Source: Trichoplax sp. H2 (taxonomy: Eukaryota; Placozoa; Uniplacotomia; Trichoplacea). From it: DNA of 64,000 nt. Shown one piece after another: positions 27,019 through 39,265 of this stretch. The DNA is taken from contig NOWV01000139.1 of the NCBI GenBank assembly GCA_003344405.1, positions 124,001 to 188,000 of the forward strand, in the 5' to 3' direction. The notes under the pieces were generated by a model. The model saw nothing but the letters and a program-made list of their open reading frames with translations, searched no databases and was not told the origin of the DNA. The translations under genes and the position numbers were made by a program. The number at the start of each line of letters is the position of its first letter. Position 1 is the stretch's first letter.

Positions 27019-30000
27019 ATGGCTACTAAGATGGTGCATCAAGGAATTGTTCAGCCACTGCTTACAGATTTATATCAGATCACAATGGCATACGCTTACT
27101 GGAAATTTAATAAACAAAGTCAGGCTGCAGTCTTTGAATTATTTTTTCGAAATAACCCATTTAAGGGAGGGTATACAATATTTGCTGGATTGAGTGATTG
27201 CATTGAGTTCGTTTCCAATTTTGCATACAGCAAATCAGGTATGGAGCACACAATTACTACTTGTAGAAGCTATCGCTATAGCTTTTAATAAGACTATGAA
27301 AGCAGACAGTTCCTGTTGAAACTCAGATAGTGTAAATGAATTAGAATATTATTACTTATTCTATCTACGTATTGCCAATGGTATTGCTAAGAACAATACA
27401 CTACTCGGACAGAGTTGCTGTAATCTAGTTTATTTTAATTAATCAACAATGTCTAATTCTGATGGTGCAATAATTACTGTAAATAAATAATAACATGCTT
27501 TAGAAAATAAATTCATCAAATTCTATCAGATATAGACTATGTAAAATCCATACTGCCATCCTCTGTTGAAGAAGAATTCTTTCATTTTCTTTCTGGCATA
27601 CACGGGGACCAGGTTACAATTGCAGCTGTCCCGGAGGGTTCAGTGGTATTTCCCAGAGTGCCTTTGCTAAGAGTTGAAGGTCCTTTAGCTAGTAAGCAAC
27701 TTTATCTGTTGTCCTTGATAATATCCTGAAATAAATTTTCGCGAAATAAAATATCGCAACGTCATTTGTGTTAGCTATTATCAAGAGCATGCAAATTTAG
27801 TGATGCAGTGGCTTTATTAGGTAGGAGTGCAATATACAGTACATCATTTAAACTGCTAACTACTGTTTGTCGCTTTAAATGAATGGTTGCATGCGTAAAA
27901 ATCGTAAACTTTCGTAGCTTAGGCATTTTAAACTGCAGTTACTGAGTACCACACTTGTTGCTAATAAAGAATATAACTTATTAAAAAATTGCAATGTTGA
28001 GTCGACTATGCCAAATTTATGTGCAGTCATGGAATACATTACCACAGTAGAAGAGGACCGTTTTCTAACGAGTAATTTATTATTGGTAGCTTTGAATTCA
28101 TTTATTAATGTTTACCATGACTACAGCATTTATCTTATTGCAAGGGTAGCTGTCCTACTTATGGAAACAACTTTACTTACCCTCGTGAATTATGCAAGGT
28201 AATGCCATCTCTTTTCTTTAATTTAAAAAGTCCTTGATATTAGGCCTCCTAAGAAAGATGAGCTAAAACTAAAAGCATACCATATTTCTGACATAGTTAC
28301 CATTGACTACTGTATCGTCCACAATCATTGGGCGCCATTTCAATTCTTACTAACTAAATTAAAATGACTATGTATTACAGCAGTGTAAATTTTAGAATAT
28401 GTAGGTGTGCTGGAGTTGCAGCTAGTAATATACTGTATACTGTAAGTTACGTTATATTCTTGTATTTGTGACATATCGTACGCGTTCGCAATTATGATAC
28501 TGCATAACACAGTAATATAAATAGTCAGCGTTAATCCAGTCCTGGTCCTAGTGGATTTGTGATGTAGTTATTAATTGGGAATATAAATAAGTGATGCTGC
28601 TAAGAATATAGTAATATGAATCATAGAGTTACGTACAATAAACAATGGACGGTCTATTTGATTATACGGAGACAGCCTTGTAACTACCAACGCAACGAGG
28701 TTTCGCCTAACAGCTGGAAATGATAAACCATTATTCGAATTTGGTTTACGCCGTGCTCAGGGACCGAATGGTGGCTTATCTGCTTCAAGATACTGCTATA
28801 TCGGAGGTTGTTAACATTAAATTGAATCATTTGCCAAATAGTGTGATACTGTCATGCTACTGTATATATTGAAACTCTAGTGTATTAGTTTGGCAACATA
28901 GGCATTGAGTAAAAGACGACAGACATTAGGTTAATAGCCTTTGATTAACTGCATATGCTGTATATCACAGATTATATATGCTATTTTCTAAATCAAGGTT
29001 TCAATGGTACAAGCAATGTTCTGGCCGGAAAACTTTTCTCAATCCCTGTTGTTGGTACTCATTCTCATGCTTTTGTTATGTCCTTTTCTGGCTTAACGGA
29101 TCTTTGTAAAACTCATGTGCAATATGCCACTGGTTCCGATAGCAAGTTGTTTGATTTAAAATGTGGCACACAAAAATGGCTTACTCAAATATCCCCAATG
29201 CTAGACGTAGCGGAGGATGAGATTATCGAAGGTGAATTGGCTGCATTCATTTCTATTGCAATTGCATTTCCTACAAACTTTTTGGCACTTGTTGATACTT
29301 ACGACGTAATCAGGTAAAAATATCTAAACCTCGAAGAGGTGTAACCGCAATATTCGTATTGTGCATGGTGTAGTTCACATTTCTATATTGAATCTGCTAT
29401 CAACGGATTGTATTTATTATATTGTATTTATTATATTTATTATTGGATCAAAATAACATATAATTTGATCGCCTTATCGAACTTAACTGATGTAGAAGTG
29501 GCATACCCTGTTTTTGCGCCGTAACACTTGCATTAGACGAGGCTGGATATCGTGCTAAAGGCATTCGATTAGATTCAGGTGACTTGGCTTATCTTTCAAG
29601 ACAGAGCAGGTGCCAATTTCAACTGTTAGCCGAAAGGTTAGTAAATTATTGCATTGATTTATCACTTCATACTATTGCTGTAGCTGTTGCTGTCAACAAA
29701 ATGGACAGTGGCTAGCGATTTTTAAGCTCTTGATTATCTGATATGAATGGTATATAGGTTAAATAAGCCATGGCTTTCATTATTAACCATAGTTGCTAGT
29801 AATGATATAAATGTGCGGACCATGAATTCCTTAAACCAGCAGGTCTTAATGACTAAATCTAGCTAATTTCAATAATAATAATACAATATTTATGTTAGAG
29901 ATGAATTATTTTTTTGTTACGGTATTCTTTTAGGGTCACCAGATTAATGCATACGGTATTGGAACTCATCTGGTCACTTGCCAAGAACAGCCTGCACTTG

Positions 30001-30761
30001 GCTGCGTATACAAGGTAGTTTATAAGGATCTTTTTTGTAGGTTATTTATAGTAAATGTATGGTTGAAGTTGATTGCTCGTCTAAGCATCACAATTTCATC
30101 TTGATATGAAGTTAGTCGAATTGGACGGTGTTGCTAAAATGAAGTTGACTCAAGAAAGATCTAAATTGTCCTTGCCTGCGAAAAAGAAAGTGTATAGATT
30201 ATTTGGAGAAAATGGTAGTAAAGATAGGATTAATGCTTGCATGATGTAGTTACTTGTTTGATCGGTCATGGGTTAGGATCTCATTGATGTGTAGTAGCTT
30301 AAACGCCGAATTTTTTATAATCTGAAGGTAGCCCATTGGCGGATCTCTTGCAGAAATATGATGAATCACCCCCACTTGTCGATCAGCAAGTACTTTGCTG
30401 TCATCCTTTTCAAGAATCAGAGCGTAAATACATCGTTCCATCTAGAGTAGAAGAGATGAACTGTAACTATTGGATAAAAGGAAAATCATGTAAAGAAATA
30501 CCCAAATTAGTAGATATTCGAAATTATTGTCAAAATCAAGTTAATAGCCTAAGAAGGGATCATCAATTACTTTCGAATTTGAATACGTATAAGGTATCAA
30601 AAATTTCTTCTTGCATCTTTGTACGTATTTGGACGTATGACATTACTGTAAGTCGTTTCTATGTACTGTAGGTTTTTGTTAGCGATGCCTTGTACCAGAC
30701 TATGCATAAACTTTGGGTTGGTGATACTACCATGAGGGAGCCTGGTTCTTATCATGAATGA
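27019..30761 (+). CDS. NAPRT: Nicotinate phosphoribosyltransferase
   Basis: Makes nicotinate mononucleotide from nicotinate and PRPP, the first step of the Preiss-Handler NAD pathway; cytosolic. Eleven exons: 27019-27238, 27530-27691, 28150-28198, 28676-28806, 28998-29313, 29496-29636, 29758-29842, 29934-30014, 30112-30214, 30328-30593, 30672-30761. All phases agree, 547 aa (human 538). Motifs in order: [16 protein letters not shown] near the N-terminus, [34 protein letters not shown], the [12 protein letters not shown] loop, the phosphate-binding [33 protein letters not shown] and LGCVYKLVE. The start was chosen because the catalytic-domain N-terminus follows directly and the length fits. 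The third exon is only 49 nt; its acceptor at 28150 was chosen because it keeps the [12 protein letters not shown] alignment. Exon 5 alone has the long open frame. Confidence 0.95.
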
Positions 30762-30982
30762 ATGATCACGGCAATAGGATTTCAATGTCCTGACCCATCA
30801 AATTTTAATCATTTTAATTGGATTTGATACGTGCGTGTATGTTATTATAACATTGTTATCGTTTTTACGTATAAAGTACTGTATATGGTCTCACCAGGTT
30901 TAAATGATGAATGATTTAATTAAAACAATATGCATATAATATGATATCATTTATTTTCTACCTTTACTGATTGCATTAGTAA

Positions 30983-31142
30983 TTAATATACAGTACAGTA
31001 CTGTATAATTAGTAAATGCTACAGAAGCATTTCATTTATTTAATTTTTAGTCTTCGGAGTTATTTAATATACAGTACAGTTCTGTATAATTAGTAAATGC
31101 TACAGAAGTATTTCATTTATTTAATTTTAGTCTTAGGAGTTA
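30983..31142. repeat. Tandem duplication, about 80-bp unit, 3' of NAPRT
   Basis: Copies at 30983-31062 and 31064-31142. Both begin TTAATATACAGTACAG, pass through TGTATAATTAGTAAATGCTA and end in GTCTT(C/A)GGAGTTA. They differ by a few substitutions and one indel. Each copy contains a short GTACW core. Probably in or just past the NAPRT 3' UTR. Confidence 0.9.
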
Positions 31143-31437
31143 TGGGCCACTTTAGCGTCCAAATACTCTGTATGATATTAAGAGGAGTAAACTGGCCAAG
31201 AATTCGTTATTCCAAAAAAAAAAAATAATATCAAGTAATAATAATATTTATTTATATATTTCAATGAACCAACTACGCTAGACTGAAAAATTGTGAGGTC
31301 ATATTGGAGACATTGAGAATAAGTTGTCGTTTTCTACAGTACTTGGAGAAGACATTATAACCTGTTGGAAGTGTTATCTACTCAACAGAAAGCTATAAAA
31401 ATGTGTTTATGCCTCGTTCAAGTGAGTTAGTATTGGT

Positions 31438-31461
31438 CACCTAAGTGAGCTCACTTAGGTG
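31438..31461. repeat. Perfect 24-bp palindrome
   Basis: CACCTAAGTGAG followed immediately by its exact reverse complement, with no spacer. Flanking bases do not pair. Could be a dyad binding site or a hairpin; no gene is attached to it. Confidence 0.9.
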
Positions 31462-31624
31462 GACTCTATTTCTGTCGTTTGTAATTGCAAGCTTCGCTTT
31501 GTAGCAAATACGTATCTAATCTAATACGTATCTATCAGCTATCATCTGGTATACGCACGCGTACACCGAGTCTGCTAAGAGCTAATATTTGCCTGTAATA
31601 TTGCGGGTCATAAAGTGAACGCTT

Positions 31625-32160
31625 ACAGTACAGTACAGTACAGTACTTTATTTTTGACTGAGGTGTACTGTACACTGTAGAGTACTGTACTGTACTGTAC
31701 TGTAGTGTCCAGGTCACCATCGATACAGTAGAGAGAAAAGGCTTTTACAGTACAGTACTGTACAAAATCGTGAAAAAACGAATTAGAATCATTTATTTCA
31801 CCAAAATAAATTATACAGGCATGTTTATGAGAGCTTCTTCTTTCCACACATAGTAATTTTGATGAATTTCGTTGTCAAAATATCGCAAAACATTAGTGTT
31901 GATTTCTCTGAAACGAAAAGGATCACGCTGTACTGTACAGTACAGTACAGTACAGTACAGTACAGTATAGTACAGTACAGTAGTGTACAGTGTACAGTAC
32001 ACTGTACTGTACAGTACACGAATACCTCTGTTGGCGGTACGGTACGGTTGGGAACGGTTCTAGGAAGCAGCGGTTGGTGGTTACATACGATGCCTTTTTT
32101 TTCCATACTGTATCCCTATCATGACCGTACTGTACTGTACTCTACTCTATGGTACTCTGG
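31625..32160. repeat. GTACW pentamer arrays downstream of NAPRT
   Basis: Dense GTACW tracts at about 31625-31700 and 31928-32022, with short pieces at 31746-31765 and 32124-32140. The 31928 tract contains one TATAG interruption and several GTGTAC steps. No coding function: the open frames across it exist because the pentamer has no stop in any frame. Confidence 0.88.
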
Positions 32161-32743
32161 CACTACGGCATGAAGCATACTACTATGTTTTAATATGGTA
32201 GCATCAAAACAGTATACTATACCATTCAACACCTTGAAGCCTTACCATTCTTATATCCCATGTGGCAAATTGCCAGTCACTAACCCCTGTAAAATCTTCC
32301 ATAGTTGGCAGTCAAAGGTGAAGGCTTTTAACTCTGCCGACTGCGGCCATCTACGCGATCATTTACATATTTTGGATATATATTGTATTGCCAGTTGGTG
32401 ATCTAGATCGCTATCGTCGTTGTAAAATAGAAGGAAGAAAAAGGCAAATCAGATCGCCATTTTGTTACGGTGTTGATGATACTGTATTGACTGATTTTAG
32501 AACAGTATTGTAGGATAACTGAGTTGAATTCCACTTTAGAAAGCTTAATACGCGATCCAAAGTGACGGCAAACATGGCCTGTGGTACGCTAAGAACATGG
32601 ACCATGGCGATCCTCATTTTACAACTGGTATAGTATAAATTCATTTCTTATTTTTGAAAGACTTTTGATTGGATATTTTCCATTCTCCTTGCTTCTAATC
32701 ACAAAATTAATACTAATAAATGGATGATACTCTGTTATTTTAC

Positions 32744-33290
32744 CATCATCTGGCGATAGAGAATGAATCGTCAATCTGCAAAAAAACTCCACTATACGTT
32801 CTACTTCATCAGTGACCTGAATCAATCCGTCGCATACGCATTGACGGTAGAATCAGTTAATTGAATTTTGTAAATAACTTTCCGCTGCTGGTTTTGAACA
32901 AAACTATCTTAATTAATAGAAAGTAAATTGTAGTGTATGGTAGACAGCAAAAAATACACCACATAGAGCAACATTATAGTGGATAATGATCCATTCTATC
33001 GACAGGCTTAGGTATTTATGTTAGAATTAATCTTTCAAGTTGTAACGACGACAACGCCATGTAAAATAGCACAGTAGCTGCAGGATGAATTCTACATTTG
33101 CAATGTTAATCACGATGTACAATATACAGTGGAGATAGATAGGATCTTACAAACACTTTAGCATTTTTCCATCGGAAGCAGTAATCGAAGATCCTGTCAT
33201 GACAAGTATTCGTATTAGTTCCAAATGGGAGTTGTATATTCAATAATTTCGTTTTCAATCGGTCATAAAATAAATTCCATCGGAGAAACC
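32744..33290 (-). CDS. Unknown protein, two candidate exons (low confidence)
   Basis: Exon 33290-33151 (open, contains FDYCFRWKNAKVF, ends at a GTAAGA donor in phase 0) and exon 32816-32744 (starts after TTCAG with VTDEVERIVEFFCRLTIHS and ends SPDD at a GTAAAA donor). Phases agree across the pair, and the translated segments look protein-like rather than like AT-rich noise. I cannot find the flanking exons. A Cys-rich open frame at 33598-33398 upstream does not join in phase. I do not recognise the family. The VERIVEF stretch faintly recalls HEAT-repeat condensin G subunits, but too little is present to claim it. Could be a gene fragment. Confidence 0.25.
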
Positions 33291-33598
33291 CTTTTTAAAC
33301 AAACAATACTCGATTCCAAGCCAGCCGGGCGTAATCAAATCAAGTGGCTGACTGTAAATTGATTGCAATCATAGCAGTAATCAAAAATACTATTTCGTCA
33401 CCAGTGAAAAATAAACTTTGTGCACCAACTGCTGTTATCACATGGAGTTAAAATATTTCCAACTTCAATTAATGGTGCCTTTCTATCTAAATTATTAATA
33501 GAGAGCCGGTTATTTGTCAGAAACCACTTACTGCAGTTGTGATTACAGTATACTGTACCTTGACAATTTTTATTAATCCGAGGGATCAATCCGCTCAT

Positions 33599-34986
33599 TT
33601 TATTCTTCCTTTATCATTATCTCTTACTATTTCCTTCGTACTTATATTGAATGTACAAAACTTAAAGGAAGAGACGCAATAATATTTGTCGTATGCTGAA
33701 CCTTAATGCACATACTATTTTTTTAAAAAGAAGGTCGTAACATGATTTCAAGAAATCAATTACTGTAATGTGAAAAAGGCATTGACATTCTATCCTAACC
33801 GTAAGCTTATTTCCAATTTGTAAAAGCGCACATTCGAGGAAAGATCAGAACTGATTTCGGAAATCAATTTAAAATTGCGTGACAATATTATGGCCTTGTT
33901 GGCCTTTTCTTTCAAAATATTGCCCAACTGTAAGCTTATTGCAGGTTTTGCTTTGCGGTTTTTACACGAGTGTTAATGAATTTGCGGTACTAATTTATTA
34001 AAACTACGTTGGTTTAGAATTAGTTTAAAATGGCAGCAAGATTTTACTTTTAACTTTGCTCTATGTTGCACTACTTGCAGTACGGAGCGCCATACAAATC
34101 GTAATTCCGTAATATTTATTTTACGCGTATATCGCCGAACTTCAAATTGAGAAACTTTTCACTATTCCTACACTTTCTCTGCAGATTGTACTGACCGTAG
34201 GCGAACATCTTTCCGCATACAGTATTACGATGAAAGATATAGTCTTTCGTTAATTATAATTATATATACGATTCTGTTCAACTTAAAGCATGAATTTATA
34301 TGAACGGTAAGTACTTAGCTGTGTTTAGTTATACAAACAACCCACAATCGACATTCACCTATGATTTACGAGCATAACCATTTTCTTAACTTTATTTGGA
34401 GAAACGGAAATTTTGCTACATTCTGGTTAGATTGAACTAATTTTATGGCCGTCCGTATATAATGGCTAAACCTTACTGAAGTGATGCTACTATTTACAAT
34501 CAATTAATTAAATTGTACTGACTGCAAATAATCACTATTGGATAGGAAATACGCAACGAAAGATATATACAATAGCATGAGTTTAAAGCTGTAAATTGAT
34601 TTCCGATGTACTATTCTGATTGCGACGTTCATCGTCTTACTACTGTAATTTTCACAGTACTATATCTCGCTAATTTCGTCAAGTGTGCATAATTTAATTT
34701 AATTTATTTTGTGCAGTTAGTTAATTTAAAATTGTTCATTCTTGGTTATTTCACCTTATCTTACCAATAAATAATAGATCGAAAGTCTCATACTGTTTGC
34801 AAAGTTGTAAACTTCCTATTATACTTTTACAGCTAAAAAATGAATGGATGACATTTTGACTTTTATCGTTTTGAACAATTGTGAAATCTTTTTTATCGAT
34901 ATTTACGTAACATTTACTGCTTATTATACTGTATATGTCTACTATTACAGAAACTGATTCAAGTTGACGCTTGATTAAATTTTTAG
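33599..34986. other. Region upstream of NKAIN, first exon not located
   Basis: The NKAIN N-terminal exon (a short Cys-rich start in known family members) should lie here or further left. I could not identify it. The minus-strand open frame 35011-34751 partly overlaps the NKAIN exon at 34987 and is treated as a shadow. Confidence 0.4.
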
Positions 34987-36416
34987 ATTTCTCTTCTGGA
35001 ACGTATAACATTCGACTTTATGGGTGCTGTCTGGGCTTTAATTATTGGTAACTTTGTGGCTATCCTTATTACCGTCGTCGGTACTTTCGGAGCTTACCAA
35101 TTCAGACCACGTTATTTGATTATGGTTAGTATTTTTGACATAGTTGGTATTCTCATAAAATAGTTACGGTATGGTCAACATTCGTAATGTTTGTACGGTA
35201 ATGTCATTGCTATTTCTTTCATATTTTTCACGTGTTTCTGTGCCTATATATTAATCCATGTTAAGGAATTCTTTTAGTTGTAACATACACAAATTACAAA
35301 TTTTTAAGCTTTGCATTCTTACATTAATTATGGCATTCAGTACATTCATGCATTAATGCTAATGAGCTATTAATTGCCTCGATTAAATTGATAATTGGAG
35401 CGTTTTAAAGACTGACTTGGGTGAAAAATTCTTTATAATATTTTAGTATCTAATTTGGTCCTTCGCGTGGATTGCTTGCAATGTTGCAGTGATGTTAACC
35501 TACTTGGAAATCTCCATTTTTAAACAGGTGATTTCAATTTGCGTGTGCGTTAAATCGTTGCTTTGGAAAGTTGTAATCGCCTAGAATCATATAAATTATT
35601 ACAAACTATGATTAAAAGGTTTATTGGCAAATAAAAGGAGATCGCTGACCTTATATGTGACAAAATTAATATCATTGGCTGCTTCTATTTATGATCAATA
35701 ATGCTTTACTTCCTTTTTTTTAGGGTGGCACTATTTTAACAATAAATACGGAAAGCGCAAGTTGGTGGAAAAATAATGGAATTGGCTGCACCGTTGAATA
35801 TGAGTCGAGCTCTCAGACCGGCTCAACGAGTTCGGCAATCATTGCGAAAGTAACAGGATGTATCTTAGAATACAAGGTATGGTAATATCTAAACTTGTAA
35901 TAATTCCTTTAAGAATTTTTCATATTTATACTGACATTTATAGTGATTATTATTATGTTAATTGAGACTATAATTCCGAGATCTGATTTGTTTACGTTAA
36001 AAGAGTTTTTGTTGGGACTGATAACTTTTATTTATTTGTATAATTATAATTAGTATGTTGAGGTCATTCATGCTGGAATCCAATGCTTTTTCTCAGTAAG
36101 TTTACCAAGATTACCGTTGACAATTTTATTATTTGCTCTTGATGAATGCAGCATTAACTGATGAATTAATTATAGGATTCCAGATAGTCATTTTTGGCTA
36201 ATTTTTTGGTCTTTTTTTACTAAAGTTGTTAGGTATCATTATTGGTTCTTGGTTAACTCATCGACTGTACAATCCTAAAGCGAGTAAGTCTGTTTATTTT
36301 GGAACTTCGTTGTTGTCTTTGTGTGCCTAATTATTTTGCTAATTCAATTTCTAGTCGATCAATCTGCCAATAGCGCAAGTTACAGATCAACTAATTTTCA
36401 TTTACAAAATGTGTAA
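34987..36416 (+). CDS. NKAIN: NKAIN family, Na+/K+-ATPase beta-subunit-interacting membrane protein (N-terminal exon missing)
   Basis: NKAIN proteins are small four-pass membrane proteins that bind the Na+/K+-ATPase beta subunit and are mainly neural in vertebrates and flies. Exons: 34987-35124, 35447-35527, 35724-35876, 36054-36095, 36226-36283, 36355-36416. All phases agree, 178 residues visible of roughly 200. Family landmarks: LLERITFDFMG then WALIIGNF, FGAYQFRPRYL, Y(L)IWSFAWIACNV, a Cys-bearing extracellular loop with ASWWKNNGIGC and VTGCILEYKYVEV, and a last helix LLGIIIGSWL. The first exon is missing because LLER falls well inside family members and no Met precedes it in the exon. The C-terminal tail is short and diverged. 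Confidence 0.9.
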
Positions 36417-38070
36417 GAAAACTTTCATATTCTGTATTCCAATATATATGACATATTACTGCATAAGTTACTAACTAGTAAAGGATTCTTACACATTACG
36501 ATTTCACGTGGATTTGTTCATAATAATCCATCTTTCAGTGCATTTACAGTGATGGCATTATATGTAGTCGTTACCCTTTTAGAAATCTAATAATGCTAAC
36601 GAAAATTCACTCTTTGCAATATAGAAATTTGTAAACAATATCGTACTGCACACCACAAGAACACAATTCAGATTGCACCGCTTGATTATGGCTTTGGATG
36701 TCATTAGTTTACGCTAAATATTTTACCGAATCAACTCTATATGCACTATCTATCTGTAATCTTTAGCAATACAGTACATAAACTTTATCATTTTTTATTA
36801 GCAAGACTTGATTTTAAGCTCCAAATTTTGTCAAGATAACTTTCTAACCGTGTTAAACGACAGGTGTATGTATATAATCAATTTTTTTATAACGTTTTGC
36901 ACTATGGGAAAAGTTGCACTCGGATCGATTTTGAACATTAAGCAAAATTGTAGACTTAGTACAATAAGCATTACTGATTTGTACGTCTTAGTAAATGGGT
37001 ATATGAGTGACTTTTATCATAGACGTATGAGTATCAATGAAAATTTATGTAGCTGTTTCATTTATTGTATAGTCTAGTGTTATTATCCGTTAGAAAGTAT
37101 ACTTCAATATTGTGTGATAACTATATTAGTCTTCCAGGCATTGATTTAATATTGTTCATGCTCTCGTTAAAGATTTAGATTAGTAGAGGTCTTCAACCTT
37201 GAATAGATCTTTCGATTCTAATTGTAATCCGAGTTCAATACTCGTATACTCGTACTATATACCGTCAGTTGTATTTATGTTATTTTTAATAATAATAATT
37301 ATTATCACTAGTATTTTAGATGGGGCGTTTTGTAAATCAACTATTAGTTTAACACTTACCAATCAAGACTACTTTGCTGCAAGATATTGTAATCCTTTTT
37401 CAACAGTACTTGTCAGTATGATATCAGAGAAGAATAAAATATTTCGATATCTCTTAATCTAAGAGTATAATAATTTATTTTCGATGTACAAAAGTTATCA
37501 GGGACACGTAGATTATACAATACAGTTACATGAACAGTCGTTATTTATCAAAACAACAAAAAGTAATTGCTGTCATAATTTGGGTAACGTTGCGGAGATG
37601 TCAAAATTCCACTGACATTGGGAGATGAGAATATTTCCATCGTCGCAATAAATAACATACAGATGAATGTAATAGGTTACCTTTCTACATATTACTCTGG
37701 CATCATTTTGTGGCGAAATATGTAAGTTCATGTATTCATCCGACAAAACTTCCGTTAAGATTTTAATATTCCCAAAGTAGATATTCAAAGCTGCGTCGCA
37801 AGCTTCACTTTCAACACAGACGGTTGGCAGCCGTTAGGCGTACATTATCAATAAAATTAATGGGTAAATCCGAAATGCTAGACATTAGGTTTCAGGTTTA
37901 CACATCGCGGTAGTGTCTTGAAACTTGCGTTTTTAAACACTGGATAAAAAATTAGGGAATAAGCCAGGATTCAAAGACTAGTATAAATGACAGTGCCGGT
38001 TCGTTGAAATGAACAGTAATCACAGTCGTTACGAAATTTAATTCGTGCATTTACAATAACTAATTTTCAA
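36417..38070. other. Interval NKAIN / SF3B6, one possible unknown exon
   Basis: Convergent 3' region of NKAIN (plus) and SF3B6 (minus). Open frames at 36808-37077 and 37199-37462 have no recognisable motif. On the minus strand, about 37815-37681 is open and protein-like (contains ESEACDAALNIYFGN, ends ARVICRK at a GTAACC donor). I found no partner exon and cannot name it. Confidence 0.3.
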
Positions 38071-38783
38071 CTAGTTTTCGGTGCTGACACCATATTTTTC
38101 TTTCATACGATCAAGCTCTGATCTCTTCTTCTCTTTATCCATTTTAGTGAAGGCCTTATTAGACTGATAATATAGAACGACCAAGTAACGATTACAAACG
38201 TTAAAGCCTGATAAATGTTCACATGCGTTCTTGGCATCAAAGATGTCTTCATAAACTACGAAAGCGGTACCTTTCGTATCGGCATTCGTTCCTCTAATAA
38301 ATCAAATATACAGTTCAGTGTACGATAGCAAAAAACTAGATTACTATACCAAGTGTTAGCAATATATTTATGGTAGTACAAGAAGAAATGAGTAACAATT
38401 ATCTAGCAACAACTAATTACAGTATTATCAATCGAACAATTGCCAGGCATAAAATTGATCCAATAGAAGTCAAACATGAATTTTAACCAACTAATTCACA
38501 AATAAGAACTTTATCTGACACATTGAGCATATATATATATAAAAATGCACGTACTACAGACTATCGTACGTATCGCTGACTCGGTGTGTCGGATAAAGTT
38601 CCGATCGTATATCCAATATCATTTAGCGTATTTAGAATATAATACGAGTATACAAACTGCTCACAGTCGGATTTGTCGAATAGCTCCGTATTTGCCAAAA
38701 ATGTCGTACAATTCTTCGCCAGTAATTTTATACGGTAAATTTCTGACGTACAGGATTCGATTGACTTCAGGTGGTAGTCGTAT
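38071..38783 (-). CDS. SF3B6: Splicing factor 3b subunit 6 (p14), RRM protein
   Basis: p14 sits in the SF3b part of U2 snRNP and contacts the branch-point adenosine through one RNA-recognition motif. Two exons seen: 38783-38665 and 38293-38071, joined in phase 2. The frame opens [20 protein letters not shown] (the usual N-terminal start of the RRM, RNP2 = LYVRNL), then [15 protein letters not shown]1-type [29 protein letters not shown] and YYQSNKAF, ending in a Lys-rich helix [16 protein letters not shown]. Near-complete match to the human protein, which is very conserved. The initiating exon (about 10 residues) lies upstream of 38783 on the minus strand and is not identified; an ATG near 38880 is possible but does not give a clean donor. 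The plus-strand open frame over this exon is a shadow. Confidence 0.93.
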
Positions 38784-39265
38784 CTAATACGTATAAGAAA
38801 AACATGGAGTTAAACTTGTTATTTCAAAGTTGTAGATTAAGTTGGTTGAATGGATGGATCGTTCCATTTTGCTATGGACTAATAGTAGACTGAACTGAAT
38901 TCTGATGTGCGGAAGTGAGTTATCAATGATGCGATATTGAAGATTTGAAGTTTTGACGTTTACGCAGTGTAGTAAAAAGCTGCACGATCATGGCCAACAT
39001 TGATTGGATTTGATCCAAGAGATCAACTCCGCAATTGGGCATGGACAAGCCGTTACTATTTTTCGGTCATTATTCATCATTCCTAACGAACTTTCCAAGT
39101 ACTTTATGAACTCTAGACTGATTATTCATGAAAGGAAGATTGTTAATGTAGTAGAATTCAACTTACATTGGAACGCTTTTGCATCGCCATGATCACACTT
39201 GGGAGTTTTTCTGACCACTGACGAGCAACCCTTACGCTGATGGCAGTAGTTACCACCACACGACA

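Noticed and set aside
30250-30441. 63-codon minus-strand open frame
   Set aside because: Antisense to NAPRT exon 10.
34751-35011. 86-codon minus-strand open frame
   Set aside because: Overlaps the NKAIN exon starting at 34987 on the other strand; no donor or acceptor and no partner exon.
38545-38787. 80-codon plus-strand open frame
   Set aside because: Antisense shadow of the SF3B6 RRM exon.
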